64,000 nucleotides of DNA from Elephas maximus indicus (lineage: Eukaryota > Chordata > Mammalia > Proboscidea > Elephantidae), in NCBI RefSeq assembly GCF_024166365.1, contig NC_064842.1:11875001-11939000 (forward strand), read 5' to 3'. Shown here one piece after another: positions 1 through 10,870 of the stretch. The notes under the pieces are model-generated. The model was not told the origin of the DNA and made no database searches. It was given only the letters and a program-made list of their open reading frames with translations. Positions within the stretch are counted from its first letter, which is position 1; each line of letters starts with the position of its first letter. The translations under genes and the position numbers were made by a program.

Positions 1-101
1 GATGAGGCTGCTGTGAAGGTTCTTCTCATTACTCACAGCCATTTCTGCTACATAAGTTCCAAGACACTACTGCTTATCAAATCCAACTGCTATTTTCCAG
101 A

Positions 102-258
102 GAACCCTGGTGGCGCAGTGGTAAAGAGCTCAGCTGCTAACCAAAAGGTTGGCAGCTCGAATCCACCAGCCACTCCTTGGGAACCCTGTGGGGCAGTTCT
201 ACTCTGTCCTATAGGGTCACTATGAGTTGGAATCAACTCAACGGCAACAGGTTTGGTT
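102..258 (+). mobile_element. AfroSINE (tRNA-derived SINE)
   Basis: The copy opens with CCTGGTGGCGCAGTGGT, which contains a Pol III A-box-like stretch. A B-box-like GCTCGAATCC follows at about 157. The RTE-like tail around 213-250 reads TATAGGGTCACTATGAGTTG and then AATCAACTCAACGGCAACAG. It is nearly full length for the family (about 155 bp). SINEs are non-autonomous and use LINE machinery; the RTE-like tail suggests RTE mobilised it. Confidence 0.93.
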
Positions 259-1337
259 ATATACAGTTTGCTCTTTTTCAGCAGATCATTAATCTTCCTT
301 TGGCCAACAGGTTGGTGTCAGTGCCTTCTTAAATAATTATTTTCCTTGGTTTTAACATTCTCTGCTATATGAGCATAATAGCAGAAACTACTTCTTTTAT
401 GATGGTATTATTAATGATTTCAAAGTCCGGGTTTTATATCCATTTTCGCCCTTGATCAGAAGCGTTCCTTAGGATAGTGTTGCCTTTCTCCTGATGATTT
501 GTACTGATCGTGTGGTCAGACCTGCTTTCACAGTTAAGCTTCTATTAACATTGAGCAGCAGGGCATGGTTATCAGCATCTATTTACTGAAGCAATTTAGT
601 ATGTCAACTCTTAATCTGGTTTCCCACCAAAGGCAACTTGTTCAACAATATAGCTTTATTTTGAAGGTTTTGTCATTATTATTGATAACAATATCTTAAC
701 AATATAGTTATTAAATAAGTTATTATTAAAGTATAGATTCCTTGAAAGCAGAAAGACAACATAACATTTATAATTTTATCCCTAGTACATGGCTACATGT
801 CTGGCATATATAGATATACAAATAACATTGTTGAATTTAATTAAATTGAATCAGACTTTAAACTTTTTAAATAATTTTGATTCAAATCACAGAAATATGA
901 AGTTCCATTTCTGCCAGTGGCATATTGGGTGATTTCAACTATCCACCCTTCTGAAAACAACTATAGACAACATTTTTTAAATATTTGTTTGAAAGCATAA
1001 ATGAGCTAAAAGTACAGTGTGGAATAGTGAAGCCAATATCTGGAGAGGGAGGAAGACCAGAGAGATACACCCTGCATCTCAAGCCACTTTTCTCTAAGGT
1101 GCCTACCAATTAGAAACTGTCGTTGAGAAACCTAGAAAAACTACCAAGAGATTATGGGGCAAATAGTAGAATTCATGGTCTACCAAGGAGGAAGGGTCCT
1201 GGAAAACCCGTTAAAATTAGGGTTGATACCTAAAGAGCCACACCCCATGAAAAAATAGTGAACCAGAATTAGAAAAAGATTTTGGGATGGAGACTAGCAT
1301 GCAGAAAGGTTGTTCAGGAGTTTTCTCAGATCATCAT
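259..1337. other. Unassigned AT-rich sequence
   Basis: I recognise no gene or repeat family here. The sequence is AT-rich, with scattered short reading frames and stops in every frame. It may hold diverged ancient repeats that only a library search would reveal. Confidence 0.5.
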
Positions 1338-1851
1338 TGTCATAGTTATCTAGGGCTGTTTATAACAGAAATACCACAAGTGGATGGCTTTAACAGAAAT
1401 TTATTCTCTTACAGTCTAGGAGGCTGGAAGTCCAAATTCATGGTGCCATCTCCTGGGGAATGCTTTCTCTCTGTTGGCTCTGAGGTAAGGTCTTCTTCAT
1501 CAATCTTCCACTGATCTAGGAGCCTCTCAGCACAGGAACCCCGGGTCCAAAGGATACGCTCTGCTATAGGTGCTTCTTTCTTGGTGGCATGAGAGCCCGC
1601 TCCTCTCTGCTAGCTTCTCTTATATCTCAAAAGAGACTGACTCAAGATACAACCTAATCCTGTAGATTGAATCCTGCCTCATCAACATAACTGCCTCTAA
1701 TCCTGCCTCATTAACATCATAGAGGTTAGGATATACAATACATAGGATAATCACATCAGATCACAAAATGGAGAACAACTACACAATAATGTGAATCATA
1801 GCCTAGCTAGGTTGACACACATTTTGGGGGGACACAATTCAACCCATAATG
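1338..1851 (-). mobile_element. MaLR-type solo LTR
   Basis: The LTR is in reverse orientation. It starts at the family's reverse terminus (TGTCATAG...), carries the shared segment ATACCACAAGTGGATGGCTT and ends near ACACAATTCAACCCATAATG. Five other near-complete copies lie in this window at 18641, 36089, 46295, 47784 and 62209. No internal retroviral sequence is attached, so it is a solo LTR. Assignment to the ERVL-MaLR (MLT1-like) group is from recalled consensus patterns. Confidence 0.85.
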
Positions 1852-2379
1852 AAAACCTATCGGGGAAAGGAAAGAAGAAGATTTGGGCAAAGGGACAAGT
1901 TGACCTATGATAAAATGTCAATAAAAGCCCTAGTCAATCCTACAGGAAGTTCTGAAGCTGGGGTAGTCCTATAGAGTTTTCCCAAGTTGGAGCAAGAAGG
2001 CCAGAACTTTATGTCCCTACATAGACCAGTCATTGGTTGCAGGCTTGCCTTGGGAAGGGGATGTGGCATTGGCCAAAATGCCTCTCTTTAGCTGAGGACA
2101 ATACGTGAAGAGGGCTGAAGATGAGGCCTGACTGCAAGTATCATTCCCACCAGCTTGGGGGGTAAATTCTTCAGTTCTGAAAGGAGATCTGGATAGCGTA
2201 ACACAACAACTACTACAGGGACAGAAGTCCATCTTTGAATCATCTCAATTCCTGATTTCGTTTAGGTGGCCTGTGCTTACTAGTGCCCCTGGAGTAGTTG
2301 CCTGCTAGAAACAAATGTAAATTCTCTCTGGATAAAAATAACAGTCTAAGGAGATTAAAATTATGTTTAAATTTTATAT
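1852..2379. other. Unassigned sequence
   Basis: No repeat family or coding potential was recognised between the LTR and the start of the L1-like stretch. The 71-residue minus-strand frame at 2017-2232 has no recognisable similarity. Confidence 0.4.
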
Positions 2380-2817
2380 ACTATAACTAACACATAATCA
2401 AAAACAATCAGGCATACTATGAGACAAGAAGTATGACTTAAAACCAAGAGAAAAGGTAAATAAAACTAAAACAGAGCCACATGGGATCCAGATATAATTG
2501 ATATTATACATAGACCTTCAAATAACTATGCTTAGTATTTTCAAGGAATGAAAAGATTAAAACAAGATTTTAATCATAGAGCTAAAAAGAAAAAAAAAAA
2601 AACATGAAAATTCCAGAGATGACAAATATGACAACTGAAAGTATGGGCTTAATAGCAGTTTATACACAACTGAAGAAAGAATTAAGGGAGTAGAAGATAA
2701 AAGTAGCCAGATTAAATCACGAAGAGAGACAAAAACACTGGGAAAGCACAGAAAAAATATAAAGAGACATATTTTTTTTTTTTTTTATAAGCTACTGAAG
2801 GGAAATCTACTATATTT

Positions 2818-3014
2818 TTACGCAAAAAATGGGTGCCTTCTATATTTGTTTGCCAACCACACCCTCCCCCATGAGGTATTTTCATAAGCACATTATGCTA
2901 GTTTTGTATGGCAACATGTGAAAAAAAAATTTGGCATAGCAAGGCTTATGAAAATACTTCACGGGGGGAGGGCGCTATTGGCGAATGTGTAAAAATACAG
3001 TAACGTATGCGTAA
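2818..3014. mobile_element. Palindromic (foldback) MITE, copy 1
   Basis: The ~197-bp element is an imperfect palindrome. The left end TTACGCA (2818-2824) is mirrored by TGCGTAA (3008-3014). Left-arm GTATTTTCATAAGC pairs with right-arm GCTTATGAAAATAC around 2876-2890 and 2942-2957, and CCCTCCCCC pairs with GGGGGAGGG. A short loop contains GGCAACATGTG. The copy at 6745 shares the loop, the arms and the length class. No transposase is encoded. The superfamily is not assigned and no clear TSD was seen. Confidence 0.75.
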
Positions 3015-3375
3015 TTACAATCTCAGAAAGGAGAGAGTGCAATAAAGTAATATCTGAAGAGAAAATGATTGAGAATTTTCCAAAACTGACAAAAGACCTC
3101 AAGCCACAGACTGAATAAGCAATGATTAAAAAAGAAAGAAAGAAAGCCACACCCAGACCCATCATAGTAATATTACTGAAAAACAATGAGAGAGAAAAAT
3201 CCTAAATCACTTAATAAATACATTGCCTAAACATGAACCACAAGATTTATAGCTGTTTTTTTTTCTCAATAGAAACTTTAAGAGCCAGAAACCAATATAA
3301 GGATATCTTCAAAGTGCTGAAAGAAAATAAGCACCAAACTGGAATTCTCTATCCATAAAGAATGTTGTACAGAAA

Positions 3376-4108
3376 TTCTATTATGAAAACATTCTGCATC
3401 CCACTTTGAAATGTGGCGTCTGGGGTCTTAAATGCTAATAAGCAGCCATCTAAGATGCATCAGTTGGTCTCAACCCACCTGGATCAAAGGAGAATGAAGA
3501 ACACCAGGGTCACACGATAACTATGAGCCCAAGAGACAGAAAGGTCCCCGTGAACCAGAGACTTACATCATCCTGAGACCAGAAGAACTAGATGGTGCCT
3601 GGCCACAACCGATGACTGCCCTGACAGGGAGCACAACAGAGAACCCCTGAGGGAGCAGGAGAGCAGTGGGATAAAAATGCAGACCCCAAATTCTCATAAA
3701 AAGACCAGACTTAATGATCTGACTGAGACTAGAGGAATCCCAGTGGTCATGGTCCCCAAACCTTCTGTTGGCCCAGGACAGGAACCATTCCTGAAGACAG
3801 CTCATCAGACATGGAAGGGACTGGACAATGGGTTGGAGAGAGATACTGACGAAGAGTGAGCTACTTGTATCAGGTGGACACTTGAGACTGTGTTGGCATC
3901 TCCTGTCTGGAGGGGAGATAGGAGGGTAGAGAGGGTTAGAAACTAACAAAATTGTCACGAAAGGAGAGACTGGAAGGAGGGAGCGGGCTGACTCATTAGG
4001 GGGAGAGTAAGTGGGAGTATGGAGTAAGGTGTATATAAGCTTATATGTGACAGACTGACTTGATTTGTAAACTTTCACTTAAAGCACAATAAAGATTATT
4101 TTAAAAAA
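3376..4108 (+). mobile_element. 5'-truncated L1 (3' UTR only) with TSD
   Basis: This is the same 3' UTR as at 7093, 54168 and 60000, with shared stretches CATTCTGCATCCCACTTTGA and GTAAACTTTCACTTAAAGCA. It ends in an AATAAA signal and an A-rich tail. A 19-bp duplication flanks it, 3357-3375 and 4109-4127, with one mismatch (AAAGAATGTTG versus AAAGAATATTG). That defines insertion into the older L1 by target-primed reverse transcription. It carries no ORF2 coding sequence. Confidence 0.93.
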
Positions 4109-4436
4109 AAAGAATATTGTACAGAAAAGAAGGTGAAGTAAAGACATTTTCAGACAAAAACTGAGAAAATTAACCACCACCAGACTCACTCTAAAAAAAA
4201 CACAAAAAGCCTTCTTCAGGAAGAAGAAAAAAGCTTAGAGATGCAGAATAGAATAAAGAGAAATGGAAAGGGAAATGATGTGTGTTGACCTAAATAAAAA
4301 CTGACTGTTTTTTTTGTATAAAGCAGTAACAATAAAGTTTGTAGGGTTTAAAAATATATGGAGGGAATTAGGATACATGAAAAATAATAACTTATAAATA
4401 AATTTGGAAGGAGATAAATTGAACTAAAATATTTTG

Positions 4437-4855
4437 TTGTTGTATTTGTTGTTAGGTGCCATCCAGTCGATTCCGACTCATAGCGACCCTACGTACTACA
4501 GAATGAAACACTCTCGGTACTTCACCATCCTCATGATCATTGTTATGCTTGAGCCCATTGTTGCAGCCACTGTATCAATCCATCTCACTGAGGGTCTTCC
4601 ACTATTTTGCTGACCCTCCAGTTTACTAAGCATGATGTTCATCTCCAGGGACTGGTCCCTCCTGATAACATGTCTTGTCATCCTTGCTTCTAAGGAGCAT
4701 TCTGGCTGTATTTCTTCCAAGACAGATTTGTTCGTTCTTTTGCCAAACCAAACCCACTGCTGTCAAGTTGATTCCAACTCATAGCGACCCTATACAATCC
4801 ATGGTATATTCAATATTCTTCGCCAACATCACAACTCAAAGGCGTCAATTCTTTG
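4437..4855 (-). mobile_element. RTE LINE, 3' end fragment
   Basis: In reverse orientation it begins with the GTTGTT-type simple-repeat tail and GTTAGGTGCC, then the tail motif GATTCCGACTCATAGCGACC. It continues through the C-terminal coding remnant and stops near GGCGTCAATTCTT. A SINE scrap interrupts it at about 4742-4797. It is 5' truncated, and the reading frame is broken. Confidence 0.88.
4742..4797 (-). mobile_element. AfroSINE tail fragment nested in RTE
   Basis: The string AAACCAAACCCACTGCTGTC leads into TTGATTCCAACTCATAGCG, the reverse of an AfroSINE tail. It sits exactly where the RTE sequence should run from TTCGTTCTTTTGGCAGT into CCATGGTATATTC, as it does uninterrupted at 7949 and 19980. 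It therefore inserted after the RTE copy. No long TSD is evident. Confidence 0.75.
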
Positions 4856-5230
4856 GAGAGGACAAGATGCAGGAGTAGTCAGATGCTTCCTGTGATCCCT
4901 CTTACAACAAAGACCCCCTAAAACAAGTGAATCTATTATATATGATAATCTAGGAGCCCTGAACATCAAAGACAAAGTTGAGGAGTCAGACTCAGTGGCA
5001 GGGGGAGGGAGAGACAGTTCAGAAGCAGTGAGGATTTGCCAGATCTGACCTGGCCAGCACCCTGCAGGTTGGATTGGCTGGTGCACATGGGCTGAGGCAA
5101 GCACTAGCACTCGGGATGCATTTTCCACATCAGGAGAAATTGAGAGGTGAAGGGTCTCCTCAAACCTCCAGAACCAGTGAGAAGTGGCACTTAATCAGTG
5201 AAAGATAAGCACAAGCATTACAAAGGAAAC
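4856..5230 (+). mobile_element. Detached L1 5' UTR fragment
   Basis: The segment resembles the end of a mammalian L1 5' UTR: GATCCCTCTTACAACAAAGA, then a run of A with ACAAGTGAATC, then GGAGCCCTGAACATCAAAG. The L1 5' UTR normally holds the internal Pol II promoter. No L1 coding sequence follows; a tRNA-Gly SINE abuts it at 5231. The family match is from memory, so confidence is moderate. Confidence 0.6.
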
Positions 5231-5578
5231 ATGAGGGCAGTGGTGGTTCAGTGGTACAATACTTGTCTTCCATTCGAGAGACTAAGTTTTGATTCCAGGC
5301 CAATGCATCTCATGAACATCCATCACTCATTTGTCAAGGGAGGCTTGTGTGTTTCTATGATACTGAACAGGTTTCAGCAGAGCCTCCAGACTAAGACAGG
5401 CTAGGAAGAAAAGCTTAGCTATCTACTTCCAAAAATCAGCCAATTAAAACCCTGTGGATCATGACAGTCTGATCCACCACTGATCATGGGGATGGCACAG
5501 GATCCGGCAGCATTTCCCTCTGTTATGCATGGGGTCATCGTGAGTCAGGGTAACTGGATGACAGCTAACGAGAAGGGG
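5231..5578 (+). mobile_element. tRNA-Gly-headed SINE with RTE-like body
   Basis: The head GCAGTGGTGGTTCAGTGGTA matches the 5' half of tRNA-Gly including the A box. The B-box region GTTTTGATTCCAGGCCAATGC is the tRNA 3' part, diverged. The body (CAGCAGAGCCTCCAGACTAAG, AAAATCAGCCAATTAAAACC) matches the 5' end of the RTE at 22.6-22.8 kb, and the tail matches the RTE 3' end. The copy at 29791 is cleaner and has a perfect TSD. The split tRNA half and mutated arms exclude a functional tRNA gene. Confidence 0.85.
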
Positions 5579-6744
5579 GATGGCATTTATGGATGATGGA
5601 GTAACTACAATGTGTTGTTTAAGGACATTGTCAGAACAGGGACTTCCTGATAAGTGCACTCTTAACATTTACAATTATGCTTAGGCTCCACCTCGATCCT
5701 TCTTATACTTACGTATGTATTCGACACACCCACACCACCTCATGATTCAGATTCTGATTCGTTTAATCTGTGACTAGAAGAAGCAGTCCCTGAGGCCAGT
5801 TAACAGGTTTTTTTGTCCCTCTAAGTGTGTTTATAAGAAGATACTTTTACTTAAAAGAACTTCTCCTCCAAAGGAAAATCCTCATGGTAAAGAAAAAGAA
5901 GCCTTTTAAAGCTTGTGTTGGCGTGTCTACAACCAAGATTTACCAACATAACTGGCAGAGAGCAGGAGATGTGGGGGCTTGGCCTGGGGTTTCCTTTGGG
6001 GACAAAAATATTTAAGGCAAAAATATTTCAAATTAAAAAAAAAAAAGACTTCTACTTTAATGAAAAACTCCTACCCTCATAAAAACAACCTCCGGGGGCT
6101 TTGTTGAAAATTGTTAAGATAAAATATATCCCACATTTTACTCTTCACAAAAAGGCTTATTATGTTCTATCCCATTAACTTTCTCCTGGGGGTATTTCTG
6201 ATGTCTGCAAAACATATTATAGCCATTTCCTGCTGAATGGGTTTGCAGTGCTGTCACGAAATTAAATTCAAGAAATGACTAAAACTGTGAACAAGCACTG
6301 GAGTACTTAAATGACGGGCTCATGGAGTAATAGATAAGAAGGTAAATATAAGTATCTACCTGATCCTGATATATGGTGGGCCTAGAGAGAAGCTGAAGGT
6401 GGAGCCAGCATCTTCCTGAGAACTTCCCTTCAGAGAAACTGCTCACCCTGCTGGCTGAATCCTAAATCAGCCTTTCCCTTGCCAAATGTCACTATGCCCA
6501 GCATCCATGCTTTCTGTTAATCCTGAGTCTCTCAAAACGCTGAAGATCGCTGCTCTCTAAAAAAGCAAGTGCCCCAGGCAAGGGCAGCAGAGTCCATTCG
6601 ATGAAGAACCCTGAGTCTGCACATTCATACATGGCCTTTATTTTCTAATTTGAATGGAGGGACAGTGGGTGGGTCTCCATGGGAGGAAAAAGGAGAAGAA
6701 AGGGAGGGGGCGTGGCTGAGTAGATCAAGAGAAGACTGCCATGT
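5579..6744. other. Unassigned sequence
   Basis: No recognised gene or repeat. It holds an A-rich run near 6032-6048 and a purine-rich stretch at about 6680-6720. Short frames here have no recognisable domain. Confidence 0.45.
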
Positions 6745-6957
6745 TTTTATGCAAATAACGCATACCATGTGTGTTTGTTTGCAGGCCAAGCCCTCCTCTC
6801 CCCCAAGTATTATCATAAGTGCACTATGCTAATTTTTTTTTTTTTTTTACAGCAACATGTGGAAAAGGAATGTCACGACGGTGCTTGTGAGGTTGCGTGG
6901 ACGGGTGGGGCAAAGCCAGCAAACGAACACAGAAGACATACATTATTTGCTTAAAAA
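6745..6957. mobile_element. Palindromic (foldback) MITE, copy 2
   Basis: The ~213-bp imperfect palindrome is related to the element at 2818. Its left end TTTTATGCAAATAACGCATA is mirrored at the right end by ATACATTATTTGCTTAAAA. Left GTGTGTTTGTTTGC pairs with right GCAAACGAACAC, and C-rich and G-rich arms follow on each side. The centre carries GCAACATGTGGAAAAG, matching copy 1. No protein is encoded; mobilisation would need a transposase from elsewhere. The superfamily is unknown to me. Confidence 0.75.
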
Positions 6958-7092
6958 TAGGTATAGGTTCTCTCTCCTTTACTTACATATGATGTTTGCC
7001 CTGCCCAGTGTGGCCTCAACTACATGTTTTAATAGTTCTTTTATTCTGCTGGGCACAAAGAAACAGCCTTAGCTCAAAAAGAGCCCCCTTTA

Positions 7093-8895
7093 GGTCTGAG
7101 GACCATCATTTCAGGGGACAGCTAAGTCAATTGGCATAACAAAGTTTATTAAGAAAATGTTCTGCATCCAGCTTTGGTGAGTATTGTCTGTAGTCTTAAA
7201 AGCTAGCAAGTGGTAGTCTAAGATGCATCAATTGGTTCCAACCCACACAGAGCAAAGAAGAATGAAGAACACCAAAGGCAAAAAGAAAATATTAGCCCAA
7301 GAGACAAAAAGGGCCACACAAACCAGAGACTCCAACAGCCTGAGACCAGAAGAACTAGATGGTGCCCAGCTACCACCAATGACCCGCCTGACAGGGAACA
7401 CAACAGAAAGTCCCTGGTGGAGCAGGAGAAAAGTGGGGTACAAACTCAAATTCTAGTAAAAAGACCAGACTTAATGGCCTGACTGAGACTGGGGGAACAC
7501 CAGAAGACATGGTCTCTAGACTGTCTGTTAACTCAGAACTAAAACTATTCCCAAAGCTAACTCTTCAGATAAAGAATAGACTGGACTATTAGACATAAAA
7601 TGATACTCGTGAAGTGTGCTTCTTAGTTCAAGCTGATGTTGTTGTTGTTGTTAGGTGCCGTTGAGTTGGTTCCAACTCATAGCAACCCCACGCACAACAG
7701 AATGAAACACTGCCTGGTCCTGAGCCATCCTTAAAATTGTCGTTATGCTTGAACTTATTGTTGTAGCCACTGTGTCAATCCACCTCATTGAGGGTCTTCC
7801 TCTTTTCCGCTGACCCTGTACTCTGCCAAGCATGATATCTTTCTCCAGGGACTGATCCTTCCTGACAAGGTGTCCAAAGTATGTAAGATGCAGCCTCGCC
7901 ATCCTTGCTTCTAAGGAACGTTCTGGTTGTACTTCTTCTAAGACAGATTTGTTTGTTCTTTTGGCAGTCCATGGTATATTCAATATTCTTCACCAACACC
8001 ACAATTCAAAGGCGTCAATTCTTCTTTGGTCTTCCTTATTCATTGTCCAGCTTTCACATGCATATGATGTGATTGAAAATACCATGGCTTGGGTCAGGCA
8101 CACCTTAGTCTTCAAGGTGACATCTTTGCTCTTCAACACTTTACAGAGGTCCTTTGCAGCACATTTACCCAATGCAATGCGTCTTTTGATTTCTTGACTG
8201 CTGCTTCCATGGCTGTTAATTGTGGATCCAAGTAAAATGAAATCCTTGACAACTTCAATCTTTTCTCCATTTATCGTGATGTAGCTCATTGGTCCAGTTG
8301 TGAGGGTTTTTGTTTTCTTTATGTTGAGGTGCAATGCAGACTAAAGGCTGTGGTCTTTGATCTTCATTAGTAAGTGCTTCAAGTCCTCTTCACTTTCAGC
8401 AAGCAAGGTTGTGTCACTGTATAACGCAGGTTGTTAATGAGTCTTTCTCCAATCCTGATGCCCCATTCTTCTTCATACGGTCCAGCTTCTCAGATTATTT
8501 GCTCAGGATACAGATTGAAGAGGTATGGTGAAAGAATACAACCCTGACACACACCTTTCCTGACTTTAAACCAATCAGTATCCCCTTGTTCTGTCCGAAC
8601 AACTGCCTCTTGATTTATGTAAAGGTTCTTCATAAGCACAACTAAGTGTTCTGGAATTCCCGTTCCATACACAAGACTTAATGGGCAGCTCCTGTGTGGA
8701 GGCGAGATGAGAAGGCAGAACGGGATAGGAGCTGGTTGAATGGACACAGGAAAGCCTGGGTGGAAAGGAGGAATGTGCTGTGACATTACAAGGATAGCAA
8801 CTAGGGTTGCATAATAGTGTGTGTATTAATTTTTGTATGAGAAACTAACCTGAGCTGTAAACCTTCACCAAAAGCACAATTACAAAAAAAAAAAA
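7093..8895 (+). mobile_element. 5'-truncated L1 (3' UTR), split by an RTE copy
   Basis: The L1 3' UTR begins GGTCTGAGGACCATCATTTC, resembles 54315 onward, and ends in GTAAACCTTCACCAAAAGC and a poly(A) run. The duplication AAAAGAGCCCCCTTTA flanks it, ending at 7092 and repeated at 8896-8911. An RTE copy (about 7638-8670) divides it. It lies upstream of an LTR-like element, whose own start may precede it. Confidence 0.88.
7638..8670 (-). mobile_element. RTE LINE, 5'-truncated, reverse orientation
   Basis: The GTTGTTGTTGTTAGGTGCCG tail opens the copy on the plus strand. It is followed in reverse by the C-terminal part and reverse-transcriptase remains. Minus-strand frames at 7651-7983, 7990-8334 and 8490-8786 carry RTE coding segments, including KVRKGVCQGCILSPYLF (RT motif B region). 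Stops and frameshifts separate them. It interrupts the L1 3' UTR, so it is younger than that L1. Confidence 0.92.
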
Positions 8896-8911
8896 AAAAG
8901 AGCCCCCTTTA

Positions 8912-10630
8912 ACTAAGTGCAGTGCAGTGAATTACTTAATATGGCCCTTTTAGCCAGGAATCGTCTTGTAACTCCCACAAAATGATTGGGTGGGACTATG
9001 CAAATAAGCAACATCATGATAAACAGAGAAAAGATCGAAGTTGTCGAAGATCTCATTTTACTTGGATCTGCAATCAATGCCCGCAGCAGTCAAGAAATCA
9101 GAAGACGTATTGCATTGGGCAAATCTGCTGTAAAGACCTCTTTAAAGTATGTATTCAAAAGCAAAGATGTCAGTTTGAGGACTCAGGTGGGCCTGACCCA
9201 AGCCATGGTGTTTTCAATTGCCTCATATGCATGCGAAAGGTGGACAATGAATAAGCTGGACAATGAAGAATTGACGCCTTTGAATTATGATGTTGAATAT
9301 ATTGAATATTACCATAGACTGCTAGAAGAACAAACGAATTTCTCTTGGCAGAAGTACAGCCCGAGTGCTCCTTAGAAGCAAGGATGGCAAGACTTCATCT
9401 CACATACTTTGGACATATTATCGGGGGGGCCAGCCCCTGGAGAAAGACATCATGCTTGGTAAAGTAAAGGGTCAGCAAAAGAGAGGATGACCCTCAATGA
9501 GATGGACTGACACAGTGGCTGCAACAATGGGCTCAACCATAGGAATGATTGTGAGGATGGAGCAGGACCAGGCAGGGCTTCATTCTATTTAACATAGGGT
9601 CACTATGAGTTGGAACCAACTCAATAAAACCTTATAAAAACAACAAATGCAAATAAGTTGTTTGTGATCCACCAAGGGGTTTGGACAGCTTGCTAACAAT
9701 GCAAATAAGGTGTATGAACCCCTAACAAGAGGACTGGTCAGGCTTAAAAAGAGAACCAATCCCAGAGCAGAAGGGGACCTCACTACCATCAAGGAAGAAC
9801 AGCTAGGAGTAGAGCACGTCCTTTGCATCCGGGATCCCTATGCTGAGAACCTCCTGGACCCAGGAGACAGAGAGAGAGAGCTATAACACCAGAGATGGCA
9901 TAAGATGGCGTGGAACAGAGGCAAAGAAAAGGCAGCAGAGAAATGGTGGTAGTAGAGCCAGGAGACTGGCTTGAAACAGTGCAGTGGGCCTCTCGGCCCA
10001 CAGAGCGAGATAGGTAGGTGGGTACAGTGGACATGCTGACACACAGAGCGAGAGAGCTGAGAGCCTTCAGACAGGAGGCTCGCTGGCAGAGTAGGTTGCC
10101 TCAGGGCACTTATCAGCAGAGCTAAAGAGCTTTGTAACACTTGCCCAAGCAAGGCAGAGACCAGGCCGAAGAGGGGCCAAGGGCCAAGGGCCAAGAGAGG
10201 AGGCCTGTCCTGAAAAGGTCAAGAGGAGCCTGTCCTGAGTGGGCTGAGAGGAGCCTGTCCTGAGTGGGCCGAGAGGAGGCATGCACAGCTGAGAGGAGCT
10301 GAGAGAGCTGTCCTGCACTGAAGAAGGGAAACTTTGCCTACATGTTTCCTGATCCTGATCCCAAGTTGTAACCCATTACTTCCCTAAAAAAACCCCTAAC
10401 CATGAGTATGGTCTGTGAGATCTGTGTGGCCGTTGCAACAAATTATCCAACCCAGCAGAGAAATAGAGAGTGCCATGGGAGGGATGGCTGGTGTCAGAAT
10501 TGGTAAAAAAATAAATAAATAAATAAAGATTGGAAGGTGGAGGTATGTTTGATCTCTACATCATAGGAATCAGCCTTGGGCTATTGATCTTGATTCTCTC
10601 TCCTCCCCCTTGTGAAGTTAGACAAGGGAG
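8912..10630 (+). mobile_element. LTR-like element, copy 1 (interrupted by RTE)
   Basis: It shares long segments with 38530-39470: CAAAATGATTGG, CCTATGCTGAGAACCTCCTGGACC, AGCAGAGCTAAAGAGCT, CCCAGCAGAGAAATAGAGAG, and a following block GTGGAGGTATGTTTGA. At 10489 TGGTGTCAGAATTGG resembles the tRNA-Leu primer-binding site typical of ERVL, but no clean CA terminus precedes it. Tandem AGGAGCCTGTCCTGAG units lie at about 10200-10280. No gag, pol or env remains were seen. The 5' limit is uncertain. Confidence 0.65.
9009..9646 (+). mobile_element. RTE LINE, 5'-truncated, with TSD
   Basis: The C-terminal RTE coding remnant (frame 8986-9375, containing MINREKIEVVEDLILLGS) is followed by the RTE 3' tail GGTCACTATGAGTTGGAACC and an A-rich end. 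The 11-bp direct repeat ATGCAAATAAG lies at 8998-9008 and 9647-9657 and defines the insertion in the LTR-like element. The frame breaks after about 129 codons. Confidence 0.92.
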
Positions 10631-10662
10631 TCTGACAACACCATGCCATTTTTACACTAAGA

Positions 10663-10870
10663 ATGGAGTCCCTGGGTGATGCAAACAGTTAACGTGTTTA
10701 GCTGTTAACTAAAATGTTGGAGGTTCTAGTATGCTCAGAGGTGCCTTGGAAGAAAGGTTTGGCAATCTACTTCAGAAAAATTAGTTACTGAAAACCCTAT
10801 GGAACATAGTTCTACTGTGACACACATGGGGTCACCATGAGTCAGAATCGACTTGATGGCAACTGATTAC
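10663..10870 (+). mobile_element. AfroSINE, long variant
   Basis: The head GAGTCCCTGGGTGATGCAAA is diverged. The middle segment GGTTTGGCAATCTACTTCAG, absent from the short subtype at 102, precedes the tail GGGGTCACCATGAGTCAGAA and CGACTTGATGGCAACTG. Similar long variants are at 33655 and 37232. Confidence 0.88.

Larger units (their letters stand above)
2380..4434 (+). mobile_element. Old L1 fragment (ORF1-region type), interrupted twice
   Basis: The stretch from about 3030 matches a recalled old-L1 pattern: it runs through a segment about fractions of peptide-like CAAAACTGACAAAAGACCTC, then CAAAGTGCTGAAAGAAAATA near 3310, and resumes after 4128 with GACATTTTCAGACAAAAACT. The reading frame is destroyed by stops and frameshifts. 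Two later insertions sit inside it: a palindromic MITE (2818-3014) and a truncated younger L1 (3376-4108). The 5' and 3' limits are approximate. Confidence 0.65.

Noticed and set aside
3563-4078. 171-codon open frame on the minus strand
   Set aside because: It is antisense to an L1 3' UTR, and the equivalent frames at 60607-60879 and 54780-55010 are also antisense UTR.
5231-5303. tRNA-Gly gene
   Set aside because: The head matches tRNA-Gly, but the anticodon arm and B box are diverged and an RTE-derived body follows. It is a SINE.
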